This document shows positions 8,174 to 17,380 of a stretch of 64,000 nt of DNA, piece after piece. The stretch spans positions 2,914,001 through 2,978,000 of the forward strand of contig NZ_AP027742.1 in NCBI RefSeq assembly GCF_030296775.1. Direction: 5' to 3'. The DNA comes from Claveliimonas bilis (GTDB lineage: Bacteria > Bacillota > Clostridia > Lachnospirales > Lachnospiraceae). Position numbers and translations under genes: made by a program. The notes below the pieces were generated by a model. That model saw nothing but the letters and a program-made list of their open reading frames with translations. It was not told where the DNA came from and did not search any database. The first letter of the stretch is position 1; every line of letters begins with the position of its first letter.

Positions 8174-9118
8174 CTATACCTGGAACACTCCCTCTTTGAT
8201 AACAAGTGCATCATCAAGATAGAGCGTCGGCTTCAGTATAATGCCGTCCATGTGGCATTCTGCCTTGTTTACCCCGCCGAAGGATGTATTGGTTCCAAAC
8301 GCAATGTGTACGGTTCCGTACACTTTTTCATCTTCCAGAATAATGCCGTTCAGAATCGCTGCTTCGTTTGTTCCGATACCCAGTTCACACAGAGTACCGT
8401 TCACTTCGTTTTTCAGCAGGATGTCCAGATTTTCACTTTTTTCTCCTGTCACCTGGCGAAGCTTGCCGCCGCTGATCTTCATGTGAAGCGGGCTTTCCAG
8501 CTTTCCGATTCCCACCATGGAACCGTCTATGATCATCTCGCCGTCGGATCCGTCCTCCAGAGGTGCAATGTACGCTTCTCCGGAAGGAAGATTGCCGCAT
8601 TTCCCGGCTTCCTTATATACTCCCGGACTTGGCACGCCGTCTCTTCCTTTCAGACTGATGTTCAATACCATTCCGTCTTTTTCAATTCTTGCATTGTCTG
8701 CCTTTGTCAGCATATCGGTGATCTTTGCCGTCAGTTTCTCCACTTCGCCGTAATCGGCCGTCATAGCACCTTTGCTGAACATTTCTTTTGTGATTCCCGG
8801 CATGGTCGCAACTCTGGTTCCTGCTGCCGCAGCCTCGATCCTTGCACTTGTGTGAGTCAGAGATTTGGCAGTAGGCGCAATGACGACATCCGCCGCTTTC
8901 ATGGCTTCTGCCACTGCTTTAGGCGGCTCCTGTCCGCTTACTTCTCTCTCCTTCATCACAAGCAGCATTCCTTCACAGCCAAGATGGCAGGATGCTTCAT
9001 AGAGAGCCTCGCCGATCTCTTTTCTTGTGTCGTCAGTGATCACAAGTACGGATTCTTCTTTTTTTACTCCCAGACAGGAAACAAGTACCTGCTCTGCAAT
9101 TTTTACTAAGTCTTTCAT
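8174..9118 (-). CDS. M29-like (aminopeptidase T / leucyl aminopeptidase family) hydrolase
   Basis: A 314-residue protein of the thermophilic M29 aminopeptidase superfamily, which also contains the ring-cleaving dioxygenase NicX. The N-terminal half (1-150) is an alpha/beta domain (VLVITDDTRKEIGEAL). The C-terminal half carries candidate metal residues in ELGIGTNEAA, YGTVHIAFGTNTSFGG and AECHMDGII. In this family His, Glu and Asp in these loops bind two metals. It is shorter than classical M29 enzymes (about 400 residues), like the divergent group annotated as leucyl aminopeptidase. A second paralog occurs at 25529-26575 in the other PucR cluster. Whether it cuts peptides or opens a ring is open. 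Confidence 0.75.
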   Translation of the reverse strand: MKDLVKIAEQVLVSCLGVKKEESVLVITDDTRKEIGEALYEASCHLGCEGMLLVMKEREVSGQEPPKAVAEAMKAADVVIAPTAKSLTHTSARIEAAAAGTRVATMPGITKEMFSKGAMTADYGEVEKLTAKITDMLTKADNARIEKDGMVLNISLKGRDGVPSPGVYKEAGKCGNLPSGEAYIAPLEDGSDGEMIIDGSMVGIGKLESPLHMKISGGKLRQVTGEKSENLDILLKNEVNGTLCELGIGTNEAAILNGIILEDEKVYGTVHIAFGTNTSFGGVNKAECHMDGIILKPTLYLDDALVIKEGVFQV

Positions 9119-9125
9119 GGTATGT

Positions 9126-9812
9126 CTATCCTCTCTTTTTCAAATCTGTCAGCTCTGATACAACGCGTGCCAGAAGCGTTCTCGGAAGGACGACCATTTT
9201 CCCGGTCTTCTCCTCAAACATACGCTTCATTTCCTGTGTATAACCGATGCAGTCCAGGACGATCAGATCAGCGTCCATATCTTTCACCTGCTCCGCAGCT
9301 TTCTCCAGATCTTCCCACTCTCCGTAAGGTGATGCTGCGATGGATGTCACCTTATCCACATACTGACTCCATTTTCCTTCTGTCTGCGCAAGCTGCAGGG
9401 GTGACGGAGTCATGCAGATAATGTTGGATTTCTTTGTCATCAGAGGAACAATCCGATCCAGAATATCGCAGGGATAGAGCAGAGGAATGTTTTTGGACGT
9501 CAGTGTTTCCGGAAACTTTCCTGTGCAGAAGAACATGATCAGCCTGCAGCCGTCCTCCTCCATCCTGTCAATAGCCTCCTGGAGCCTCGGCAGGATATAG
9601 CGCTCTGCAAAGGTCACAGAAGTACCGTCCGTCAGACGGGAGACCAGCACATAGTCTCCCTCCTCCGGTTTAAACTTTGCAATCTCTTCCTTTGTCAGTC
9701 CGTCCAGGCCTCCTGCCTGCACCAGTTCAGCCTGCCCTTCAAAAATATCCATAATGTCTGCTGTCACATCGACTCTCGGCGCCTGCCCGATGGTGATCGC
9801 ACCAATTTTCAT
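9126..9812 (-). CDS. AroM family protein
   Basis: A 228-residue soluble protein of the AroM family, recognised from the opening GAITIGQAPRVDV, the segment GGLDGLTKEEI and the C-terminal LIVLDCIGYTQEMK. AroM folds like the Asp/Glu racemases and is often encoded beside amino-acid or hydantoin catabolism genes, but its reaction is not established despite its name from the E. coli aro region. C175-like DCIGY and the FFCTGKFPE loop offer two cysteines in racemase-like positions. It lies 7 bases after the next gene and is clearly cotranscribed with DUF1177 and M29. Confidence 0.82.
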   Translation of the reverse strand: MKIGAITIGQAPRVDVTADIMDIFEGQAELVQAGGLDGLTKEEIAKFKPEEGDYVLVSRLTDGTSVTFAERYILPRLQEAIDRMEEDGCRLIMFFCTGKFPETLTSKNIPLLYPCDILDRIVPLMTKKSNIICMTPSPLQLAQTEGKWSQYVDKVTSIAASPYGEWEDLEKAAEQVKDMDADLIVLDCIGYTQEMKRMFEEKTGKMVVLPRTLLARVVSELTDLKKRG

Positions 9813-9825
9813 CTGTATTCACCTC

Positions 9826-10764
9826 TTATTCCTGTCCCAGTGTCTGTAAATGATCCATCTTTCCATACAGTTTTACAAGACGTGCATATTCTGCTTCATC
9901 ATAGAATTTGCACTGTCCTCTTCCGAAGGCTTTTGCAACTTCCAGCATAAAGCGCGCTGCTTCTTCTACGTCCGCTGCATGGGTTGCTCCTGTCGCGCAT
10001 CCCGGCACCATAACTTCTGCTGTGATGGCGATTCCTACAACCGGAGCTTTTGTTGCAGTACACGGCTGCAGAACGCTGTTGATATGATGTACGTCATTTC
10101 CGTAAGGAGTAATATCCTGTGTTGCCAGAGGAAATACATAAGGAAGTTTTCCTGTTGTGATCTGCATCAGATCCAGCAGGTCTTCTGATGTTCTTAAAAT
10201 ATATCCTTCTTTTACAGTAGGAGAAATGGCGAATCCTCTTGTGTTGATCACGCGATTTCCCTTTGTTGTATCAACAGAGAGAATCGCATCCAGGTCGTCT
10301 GACACTTCTTCTTGGTTCACCTGTGACATCTCTACCGGAGATCCCATAAACGGAACCGGGTCATGAGGCTGTGTCGGCGCATCCGGACAGATATGTGTGG
10401 AGATCAGAACATCCCCCTCCAGCATATCTCCTTTGTTCTGCATATCCAGGATTTTAGCCGCAAGAGCAACTGCTGCAAGTGCTCCGTCACCGTCGGATAC
10501 GAATCCGATCCTTTCCGGGCGCGCTCCAAGACCTCCCAGTCTTCCAAGGAGTCCGATGGTCGGAGCGTTTCCTCCGTTTGTCTTTCCTTTGGATCCGGGG
10601 ATCCGCACTTTCAGCATATCTGTGGAACCTTTTGACCCTTTCAGTTCATATACTTCGATGTCTGCATCCGGTTTGATCGTTCTTAAATATTCTTCTACTT
10701 TCTTCCCTGTCACATTTCCATCATCCAGGATATCGTACGCTTCAATAATCTGTTTCATTAACAT
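9826..10764 (-). CDS. DUF1177 family protein
   Basis: A 312-residue soluble protein of the DUF1177 family. Seen in the sequence are LKVRIPGSKGK, the Gly-rich GLLGRLGGLGARPERIGFVSDGDGA in two adjoining stretches, STHICPDAPTQPHDPVPFMGSP with several His and Asp residues fit for metal binding, and VMVPGCATGATHAADVEEAARF. The ATG at 10764 follows GGAGATAAAAGCC; a longer upstream frame has no supported start. DUF1177 has no known reaction, but its distribution alongside OPT transporters, DUF917 and AroM, as here, suggests a step in degrading an imported compound. Confidence 0.8.
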   Translation of the reverse strand: MLMKQIIEAYDILDDGNVTGKKVEEYLRTIKPDADIEVYELKGSKGSTDMLKVRIPGSKGKTNGGNAPTIGLLGRLGGLGARPERIGFVSDGDGALAAVALAAKILDMQNKGDMLEGDVLISTHICPDAPTQPHDPVPFMGSPVEMSQVNQEEVSDDLDAILSVDTTKGNRVINTRGFAISPTVKEGYILRTSEDLLDLMQITTGKLPYVFPLATQDITPYGNDVHHINSVLQPCTATKAPVVGIAITAEVMVPGCATGATHAADVEEAARFMLEVAKAFGRGQCKFYDEAEYARLVKLYGKMDHLQTLGQE

Positions 10765-10849
10765 GGCTTTTATCTCCTTTTTCTGCTTTTCTATTTTGTT
10801 TTTCGTCCATGCTTTCCATGGAGCGCTGTACATTTCGCATTTTTGCCGC

Positions 10850-11929
10850 TTACAGGTAGCTTACCATCTCTTTTCCGACCACTTCTTCTGTCTGTTTCAA
10901 CAGTTCCGGATCAAACATGGTGGCAGACAGCTTCAGATTTTTCTTATCTGCCCCGATCACATAGACCTCCAGTCCTTCTTCCATCATAGCTGTGGTAACA
11001 GGCTCTCCGGTCTTTGCATTGATGGTCATAATAAGATCAGGGAAAGTCGCAAGCCGTTTTCCGTCCTTTTCCGCTGTGGCATACTCATTCCAGAATGTCA
11101 GCTGGCAGCCGTCTACTTCCGCATATCCCACATCAAATCCTCCTGTTGTTTCAATAGAGAAGTTTTTCACTTCTCCTTTTGCCAGGATAGAACCGCCGAG
11201 AAATTCACACACATTTTTTACCGCTTCCTCCACAGAAGTTTCCAGCCCTTTACGGAAAGCTTTTCCTGTCTCTATAGCAAAGCTGACACCGCCGATAGCG
11301 CAGTTTTCTTTTGCATAGGCAGCTGTCACCGGATTTCTGGCAACCGCCACCAGTCCTCCTGCCTCAATAGACGCCATGCGCACAAGTTTTGAGGTATGCT
11401 CGATGCTTCCTTCAAAGAAACACTCCACATGATCTCCTGTCTCCGGATTGCCTCCTACACATGCCTGAACCGTCTTGTAGTCCTTCTGCTTATGAAGGTT
11501 CATACTCCCCATAACTCCGGTAGGATGGGCACGCCCATTGCACGGTGCATCCACAAGGGGAAGACCGGAAATGGCAGCCTGAAGCCATCCGTTCACAGAC
11601 GCCTCTCCTCCCTGCTCATTTGTGATAATACCGCCCAGCTTCAGATCTGTATTCTTTTTGATCATCTCGATCGTATAAGCAAGATCCCTGGCTGTCATAA
11701 ACTGGTCTTTGGCATTTGGAGCTCCCACAAGGGAAGCGGTCAGAAGAACCGCGTCGTCATCAATCTCTTCAATCGGAATAAGACGAAGATCTGTATACTC
11801 TACCGCGATCTTTGCATATTTTCTTCCTTTTACCGGATCTCCTCCGCCTCCTCCGCCAAGGATCGTGCCTCCTGCGAGGACATCATCCAGTACTTCTTCT
11901 GTCAGTTTAAGTCCTTCCTTTTTCTCCAC
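10850..11929 (-). CDS. DUF917 family protein (S-methyl thiohydantoin desulfurase-like)
   Basis: A 359-residue DUF917 protein. Signatures are LAGGTILGGGGGGDP near the N terminus, LLTASLVGAPNAKDQ, ITNEQGGEASVNGWLQAA, and GLPLVDAPCNGRAHPTGVMG cut over two blocks. DUF917 includes an S-methyl thiohydantoin desulfurase and hydantoinase-linked proteins, so chemistry on a five-membered cyclic ureide is a reasonable guess. Translation starts at GTG (11929), preceded by GAAAGGGG. The gene is second in the cluster after the OPT transporter. The substrate cannot be deduced from sequence alone. Confidence 0.8.
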   Translation of the reverse strand: MEKKEGLKLTEEVLDDVLAGGTILGGGGGGDPVKGRKYAKIAVEYTDLRLIPIEEIDDDAVLLTASLVGAPNAKDQFMTARDLAYTIEMIKKNTDLKLGGIITNEQGGEASVNGWLQAAISGLPLVDAPCNGRAHPTGVMGSMNLHKQKDYKTVQACVGGNPETGDHVECFFEGSIEHTSKLVRMASIEAGGLVAVARNPVTAAYAKENCAIGGVSFAIETGKAFRKGLETSVEEAVKNVCEFLGGSILAKGEVKNFSIETTGGFDVGYAEVDGCQLTFWNEYATAEKDGKRLATFPDLIMTINAKTGEPVTTAMMEEGLEVYVIGADKKNLKLSATMFDPELLKQTEEVVGKEMVSYL

Positions 11930-11978
11930 TTGAAAATCCCCTTCTTTCCTTAAAATGATCTGCTTTATACTGCAAATG

Positions 11979-12005
11979 CCGGCATAAAGGAAAATCCCTT
12001 ACGCC
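11979..12005 (-). repeat. Hairpin between OPT and DUF917 genes
   Basis: On the minus strand GGCGTAAGGGA and TCCTTTATGCC form an 11-base stem with G-U pairs. There is no U-run after it, so it may be an mRNA-stability element or processing site between transporter and enzyme genes. Confidence 0.4.
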
Positions 12006-12023
12006 GACACTTGAACAGAGCCG

Positions 12024-13706
12024 CTATTCTTTCTTGCTTCCAAGGGCAAGCGTCGCCGTAAAGAAGCTGTACAGAGCCGCACCTGCCAGTGCGCCGGCAC
12101 CCAGAATGTTGAGTGTGTGCTCGTTTTCTTTGTTTCTCTTTACCAGGATCGCACGGATGATCAAGGCCACGATGATCGTAAGACCGTTGATGGTGCTTCC
12201 TACCAGAAGACCGGTTGCAAAAAGGATTCCCACCTGTCTGGAACCTCCAAGAAGCTGAATGATCGCCCCCGGAACAGCCCAGATCAGAAGCCATTTTGCA
12301 ACTTCTCCGCCTGCGCCCGCTTCAATCGTAGCTGCAAAGGTCGCATCTACCGGTGCGTACAACCCCTGCGAGAAGTAAGTCCGCGCAAGAAGAGCCACCA
12401 TAACAAATGCAACTATAAATCCTACAATTTCTGAAATAAACTGCTGTTTTCTTCCTACTTTTTCCAGCTCCGGATCTTTTCCGTATCCTCTGAGGATATA
12501 TCCGCATTTCAGGTCGTATGCCATATCAGAGAAAGCCGGGCCTGTCGCTGCCGTATAGGCAACCAGCACAGCCAGAGGCATACTCGGGAATCCGATCAGC
12601 ATACCTACCAAAAGGAAAATAAGCGCCGTTGCAAATCCTGGGAACCATCCGGAATACATAGCGGAAATTCCTACGATCAGCTCGGAAGCAATTGCCGCAA
12701 ATGCTGCATAAATGATCCAGATCACCAGCTTAAACGGTGTCATCTCTGACCAGATACCGGTAATAACCGCCAGAGCAATCGCTACGACGAAATATGCCAC
12801 ATATCCCCATCCAAGAGCGCTCTTCATATTTCCCATGCTGCGGCTGAATTTCCCCGCTGCACTTGCATCATCGCCTTTTTTGGCGAACAGCATTTTACAG
12901 ACCTGAAGAAGCGCGACGAGTCCTGCTCCGATCATGATTCCGTGAGGCATATACTGGAACATAGTCTGTGACATAAGATCTGCTCCCTCGCCGAAAATAT
13001 CTGTAACGACCGGAAAACTTTTTCCGAAAATATCAATAATAAAGCCGTTGGTATTAAGGACACCGATGACGATACTTCCGACACCAAGCGCTGCCATTGC
13101 CGCAAAGTCTCCGAACCAGGACACACCAAGAAGGTCTGTCGGGACACCGATGACTTTACCGCCGATACCGATCACCATACCTACCAGAAGCAGCATTGCC
13201 TTCCGGCCTTTTTCCACAACCGCAAGAATAGACTGCGCAGATGCAACTCCCGGAGGCCATGCTCCCTCTGCCGGGAACATTTCCGAATCAAATGTTTTAT
13301 AAAGGATTGTTGCGTCAATGATCGTTGCGATAAACACGCCGATCAGCATTGGAAACATCAGATCTTCTCTTCCCATAATAACCGGAATACCGATGGGAAG
13401 CAGCAAACTGTTGGCCGCTGAAAATGTTGCTCCTGATATAGAAGTCTGAATCATGTTCTGACTGTGGATACTCCTGTATTTCTGCAAAAATGCCAGAGGT
13501 ATCCTGGAAAGTATAATCGCAAACAGCGCTCCGACAATTGACGTATTAGGAGCCACGCCGGTACGTACGATCAATTCCAGCCCGATAATTGCTCCAAGCA
13601 CACTCATAATAATATTCAGTATGAGAACATGCGGAGCCAGTGCTTTAGGATGTTCAGCCGCTGTAATATGCAGCTGCTCAAACGATTTCTTCTCTTGTTC
13701 GTCCAT
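12024..13706 (-). CDS. OPT/YSL family oligopeptide transporter
   Basis: A 560-residue polytopic protein with about 12-14 membrane segments. It belongs to the OPT/YSL superfamily, whose members carry oligopeptides, modified peptides or metal chelates by proton symport. Recognisable parts are LGAIIGLELIVRTGVAPNTS, QNMIQTSISGATFSAANS, GAWPPGVASAQ and TAATGPAFSDMAYDLKCGY. ATG 13706 follows GGAGGAGAAAAT and gives MDEQEKKSFEQ as the start. It is the first gene of the PucR-linked cluster and presumably brings in the compound that the DUF917, DUF1177, AroM, M29 and racemase proteins process. The substrate is unknown. Confidence 0.85.
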   Translation of the reverse strand: MDEQEKKSFEQLHITAAEHPKALAPHVLILNIIMSVLGAIIGLELIVRTGVAPNTSIVGALFAIILSRIPLAFLQKYRSIHSQNMIQTSISGATFSAANSLLLPIGIPVIMGREDLMFPMLIGVFIATIIDATILYKTFDSEMFPAEGAWPPGVASAQSILAVVEKGRKAMLLLVGMVIGIGGKVIGVPTDLLGVSWFGDFAAMAALGVGSIVIGVLNTNGFIIDIFGKSFPVVTDIFGEGADLMSQTMFQYMPHGIMIGAGLVALLQVCKMLFAKKGDDASAAGKFSRSMGNMKSALGWGYVAYFVVAIALAVITGIWSEMTPFKLVIWIIYAAFAAIASELIVGISAMYSGWFPGFATALIFLLVGMLIGFPSMPLAVLVAYTAATGPAFSDMAYDLKCGYILRGYGKDPELEKVGRKQQFISEIVGFIVAFVMVALLARTYFSQGLYAPVDATFAATIEAGAGGEVAKWLLIWAVPGAIIQLLGGSRQVGILFATGLLVGSTINGLTIIVALIIRAILVKRNKENEHTLNILGAGALAGAALYSFFTATLALGSKKE

Positions 13707-13776
13707 ATTTTCTCCTCCTTTTCTCTCACTCGCCACTTTGCCTTTTTCAAGTCAAAACAGCGTCCAGGTACAAAGA

Positions 13777-13807
13777 AAGCCAATGTGACGATCACCCACA
13801 TTGGCTT
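13777..13807 (-). promoter_or_regulatory. Perfect inverted repeat between pucR and the OPT operon
   Basis: AAGCCAATGTG (13777-13787) and CACATTGGCTT (13797-13807) form a perfect 11-base stem with a 9-base loop, 71 bases before the OPT start codon and about 96 after the pucR stop. On the minus strand it is followed by TTCTTTG, so it could be a weak pucR terminator; the position also fits an operator or leader hairpin of the OPT operon. Confidence 0.5.
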
Positions 13808-13902
13808 AACACCTCTTTATTTTAGCACTTTATCAAATTGAAGTCTTTATTCTCCGAATCCAATTTTTAGTCAGAATCTTTGTGCCCGGCGCACAGCTTT
13901 TG

Positions 13903-15138
13903 TCAATTTTTTATCCTTTCCTTCCCGTTTTCTGTCAGATATCTTCTTACTAAACAAACAAATGCCAGTTCCTGCAAAGTTGTAAAATCTCCTATATTAC
14001 ACTTTAGTATTTCTTCAATCTTTTTTACTCTGTACATCATAGTATTTCTATGAAGATACAACTTTTCCGCCGTCTGCTTTTTCGATCCTCCGTTTTGCAG
14101 CATCACTTCCAATGTCTCCACAAGACCGGTCCCATGTTTCCTGTCATACTCTTCCAGACTGTACAACCGTTCTTCTACATAAGATCTCACTTGCGGAAGC
14201 CTGGAAATTTCCAGCAGCAGTTCTTCGTATTTCATTTCTTCCCACCAGAAAATCTTCTGGTCTTCAAAATCTTTTCCGGCAATCTGCGAAAGTTCCGATA
14301 TCTGATGAGCGGCTTTGGGCATATCAAAATACCCGTCTATTCTATCGGAAACAAGTATATGAAAATCCATTTTACATAATTTCTTCAAACTTTGCTCAAA
14401 CTCTTCCAGCTTTTCTTTAAAGGCTAAAATCCGCCCCGGCTCACAGAACAGGACCTCTATCTTTTCCGGAAGAGAAATCACTGTGTACCCGAGATTTTGT
14501 TTCATAAAAAATGTTTCCGCCAGCTGTTCCGCTTTTTCCTTTTTCTGACCGGACCACTGCTCTTCCGGATATTTCGTGCAGATCTCCATCATCCTTACCG
14601 GCATCATAGGCCAGTACAGAGAATTGGCCCTGATCTGCGCCTCTTCTTCCCGGTCAAACCTCTCCTGCACCAGGTCGAAATAAAATTTCCGATCCAGTTC
14701 CTTTTTCTCAATCTGTCCGATCTGATAGCGCGTCCGCATTTCTACCCCGTTTTTAGCCTCCACAATGGCAACCATTACCGGATACACAGCCTCAATAAAT
14801 CCCAGGGCATTGTTGAGAAAAAAGAGCGGAAACTGAAGCTGATCTGCTAGCTTCAGGGCCTCTTCCGGGAAATGGTCAAAAAATCGTGTCTTGATGGCCA
14901 GAGCAGCGGCCCCCGCTTCATTTAAATCCCGGATCAGATTAAGAACCGCCCCTTTGTCGTTACGGATGGCATATCCGGTAGTGATAAGCAGCATATCCGC
15001 CCTAAGCCATGGTTTGATATCCGGCTGTTCCATCATGTCATATACCACTACAGTACGGTCCAGCCCTTTTTCGCCCGCTACCAGCTCTGCTTGTCCGTTG
15101 TCCCACAATTTTTTTATATCTTTTACTGTCAGCCTCAT
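13903..15138 (-). CDS. PucR family transcriptional regulator
   Basis: A 411-residue regulator. The N-terminal PucR domain (about 5-125) begins LTVKDIKKLW and has WLRADMLLITTGYAI. A GGDEF-like central region (about 160-310) follows, and the C-terminal HTH_30 domain (about 345-400) contains NGGSKKQTAEKLYLHRNTMMYRVKKIEEIL. PucR-type proteins usually activate purine, ureide or amino-acid degradation genes in response to a pathway compound. The gene lies just upstream of the OPT cluster on the same strand and is its likely local activator. A second PucR regulator lies at 28136-29770. Confidence 0.85.
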   Translation of the reverse strand: MRLTVKDIKKLWDNGQAELVAGEKGLDRTVVVYDMMEQPDIKPWLRADMLLITTGYAIRNDKGAVLNLIRDLNEAGAAALAIKTRFFDHFPEEALKLADQLQFPLFFLNNALGFIEAVYPVMVAIVEAKNGVEMRTRYQIGQIEKKELDRKFYFDLVQERFDREEEAQIRANSLYWPMMPVRMMEICTKYPEEQWSGQKKEKAEQLAETFFMKQNLGYTVISLPEKIEVLFCEPGRILAFKEKLEEFEQSLKKLCKMDFHILVSDRIDGYFDMPKAAHQISELSQIAGKDFEDQKIFWWEEMKYEELLLEISRLPQVRSYVEERLYSLEEYDRKHGTGLVETLEVMLQNGGSKKQTAEKLYLHRNTMMYRVKKIEEILKCNIGDFTTLQELAFVCLVRRYLTENGKERIKN

Positions 15139-15220
15139 GCTATCGCTTCCCTTTTGTTTTGATTTTTTAACGATAACATTTCAGAACATATTTTTCAATA
15201 CCTGCAAAAATGAAGATTCT

Positions 15221-15285
15221 GTGAAAAAGATAACAGGACACGTAGTAAAATGCAACTTTACTACGTGTCCTGTTATCTTTTTCAC
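15221..15285 (-). terminator. 29-bp perfect palindrome at the 3' end of the NahK-like gene
   Basis: Arms at 15221-15249 and 15257-15285 are perfectly complementary over 29 bases with a 7-base loop, and the right arm contains the stop codon of the kinase gene. The core GGACACGTAGTAAA is shared with the hairpin at 61821-61853, so this may be a dispersed palindromic element that also ends transcription. The AAAAAG/CTTTTT base of the stem supplies a T-run on either strand. Confidence 0.7.
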
Positions 15286-16397
15286 ATATACTTCTTTACA
15301 ATCGACTGCATCGTATGCCACTTCTGTTCCATATCTTCCACTAACTTAAACTGCGTACGGCAGCGATCCAGATTATGACCTTCTCTGTGGATCTTGAAAT
15401 AAGTATCTCCCTGCAGATAATCAGTAAGGAACCTCATTCCGCACTCATATGTCATGGTCTTCGCCCCCATAGGAAGCTCCAGGATTTCCCGCTCTGTCAG
15501 CTTACCGCCGCATCCTTCGATATATCCTCTTGCGTAGATATCAAATAATTCCATGCTGCAGGATACAAGACTTAAATCTCTCTCATCTTCCGCTGCTGTG
15601 CTTGCTCCGAAACGGATGGAATCTCCGAAATCATTCATAGCAAGTCCCGGCATTACCGTGTCAAGATCGATCACGCAGATTCCTTTTCCGGTCTTGTCAT
15701 CGATCATAATGTTATTCAGTTTCGTATCATTGTGGGTAACGCGCAAAGGAAGCTCGCCTTTTTCCAGAAGTTCACTGAAATAATTGGCAATACCTTTTTC
15801 CCTGCTCCGCACAAATGCAATCTCTTTTTGCACAGATGCAGCCCGCCCCATTACGTCTTCTTCTACTGCTTTCTCAAAAACAGCAAATCTGGCTTTTGTA
15901 TCATGAAATCCTTTGATCGTTTCATGGAGTGTCTCAGCCGGAAAATCTGCCAGAAGACGCTGGAAATTTCCGAAAGCCACTGCGCTTTCATAGAAATCGG
16001 CCGGCTTTTCCACCTTATCATAGCTGGTGGCTCCGGTAATAAATTTATAGGATCTCCAACAATTCCCTTCAGAATCTTTATAATAAGAGCTGCCATCTTT
16101 TGTCGGTATTACATTCAGAGTCTCCCTCTCCGGATCTCCCCCGTTTTCTGTAATCCTTTCTTTCAGGTATGATGTCACATTTACAATATTCTCCATCAGC
16201 TCTTCCGGTTTTTCAAACACTTCTCCATTCATTCTCTGCAGAATAACTTTGATCCTTCCCATTACCCCTATTTCATAGGAAAGCAGATAAGTGTCGTTAA
16301 TATGTCCGCTTCCATATGGACGGCACTCTGTCATTTTCCCTTCAAATGCAAAATTTTCAATTGCTTCATTTAATCTTTCCAAGGTTACTTCCTTCAT
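15282..16397 (-). CDS. Aminoglycoside-phosphotransferase-fold sugar kinase, NahK-like
   Basis: A 371-residue kinase of the APH/choline kinase fold. The catalytic loop is LRVTHNDTKLNNIMID (about 218-233) and the Mg-binding motif is CVIDLDTVMPG. The N-lobe has PYGSGHINDTYLL. Length and sequence pattern match N-acetylhexosamine 1-kinases (NahK), which phosphorylate GlcNAc or GalNAc at C1 after mucin or milk glycan disaccharides are cleaved. A GGAGGG site precedes the ATG. No lacto-N-biose phosphorylase or UDP-sugar genes are nearby, so the substrate is a family inference; other sugar or methylthioribose-like kinases share the fold. Confidence 0.72.
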   Translation of the reverse strand: MKEVTLERLNEAIENFAFEGKMTECRPYGSGHINDTYLLSYEIGVMGRIKVILQRMNGEVFEKPEELMENIVNVTSYLKERITENGGDPERETLNVIPTKDGSSYYKDSEGNCWRSYKFITGATSYDKVEKPADFYESAVAFGNFQRLLADFPAETLHETIKGFHDTKARFAVFEKAVEEDVMGRAASVQKEIAFVRSREKGIANYFSELLEKGELPLRVTHNDTKLNNIMIDDKTGKGICVIDLDTVMPGLAMNDFGDSIRFGASTAAEDERDLSLVSCSMELFDIYARGYIEGCGGKLTEREILELPMGAKTMTYECGMRFLTDYLQGDTYFKIHREGHNLDRCRTQFKLVEDMEQKWHTMQSIVKKYM

Positions 16398-16519
16398 TTT
16401 TTTCCCTCCTGAAAATCCCTGCTCTATGCAGTGATCTTCTCTTAATATGAAACAATTGTAATATAAGAAAAAAGGAAAATCTTTGTCCTATTTTTCCCTT
16501 ATTTTGTATTATCGGATAT

Positions 16520-17380
16520 CTATTCTGTAGGCTTCTGATAAAACTTCCCTGCAATCTGCTCAGTTTTCATCAGATTAACAAAGGCCTCGGGATCCGCTTC
16601 GTTTATCGCTTTCAGCACGCGCTTACTTTCAGCACTGGATACGACCGAATACACGATCTTACGCTCTCTTTTCTCATAAGAGCCCTCTCCTTCAATAATA
16701 GTCGCCCCGTGATTTGTTGTCCTGGCGATTGCCTCATAAACCTCTTTCGCCTTATTTGTCACTACAAAAAGTGTCTCCTGCTGATATTTTTTATAAAGCA
16801 TGTGGAGTACCTGTGTAGACGTATACTGGAAAATGATGGAGTACAATGCCTTGTCCCATCCGAATAAAATACCTGCTGCGGCAAGGATCACCACATTAAG
16901 TCCCAGCACCATATTCCAGGAATCAATCCCTTTCCGCTCTGACAGAAATATGGCGATAAAGTCTGTTCCTCCTGTTGTTGCATTCATCATCAGACACATA
17001 CTGATCACCAGGCCGTTGATCAGCCCGCCAAAAATACTGATCAGCAGCGTGTCATAAGTAATCACATATCCCGGCAGGATATCCGTCAGTACACTGGTAA
17101 GCACGATCATCAGACAGGAATACAGCGTAAATTTTTTCCCGATAAATCGAAATCCTATATAGACCGGCACTGCATTCAGGGCTACATTGACAATGGTATA
17201 TGGTATTGTCACATGAAAAAACAATTCCCCCATCCGCTGCAGAAGCAGGGTAAGCCCTGTTGCTCCGCCCGGATATAATCCGCCTGTCCGCACGAAAGAT
17301 TTGATATTCAAGGCCATGATCACTGCTGCCAGACAGACGATGATGATTCTCTTTATGTCTTTTTTAGGTTCAAATTTCAT
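16520..17380 (-). CDS. YitT family membrane protein
   Basis: A 286-residue protein of the YitT family. The first 200 residues hold about five or six membrane segments, including SFVRTGGLYPGGATGLTLLL and the repeat-like MNATTGGTDFIAIFLSERKG. The C-terminal 85 residues form a soluble DUF2179 domain (TLFVVTNKAKEVYEAI, GATIIEGEGSYEKRERKIV), a small-ligand sensor fold. It overlaps the end of the amidohydrolase gene by 11 bases and is coupled to it. YitT proteins are numerous in Firmicutes and their cargo is not known. Confidence 0.88.
   Translation of the reverse strand: MKFEPKKDIKRIIIVCLAAVIMALNIKSFVRTGGLYPGGATGLTLLLQRMGELFFHVTIPYTIVNVALNAVPVYIGFRFIGKKFTLYSCLMIVLTSVLTDILPGYVITYDTLLISIFGGLINGLVISMCLMMNATTGGTDFIAIFLSERKGIDSWNMVLGLNVVILAAAGILFGWDKALYSIIFQYTSTQVLHMLYKKYQQETLFVVTNKAKEVYEAIARTTNHGATIIEGEGSYEKRERKIVYSVVSSAESKRVLKAINEADPEAFVNLMKTEQIAGKFYQKPTE

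Noticed and set aside
8252-9109. 285-codon plus-strand frame opposite the M29-like gene
   Set aside because: It has no ribosome site or recognisable domain, and its composition is that of the complement of a real gene.
10397-11392. 331-codon plus-strand frame opposite the DUF1177/DUF917 genes
   Set aside because: It spans two well-supported minus-strand genes and has no domain or start signal.
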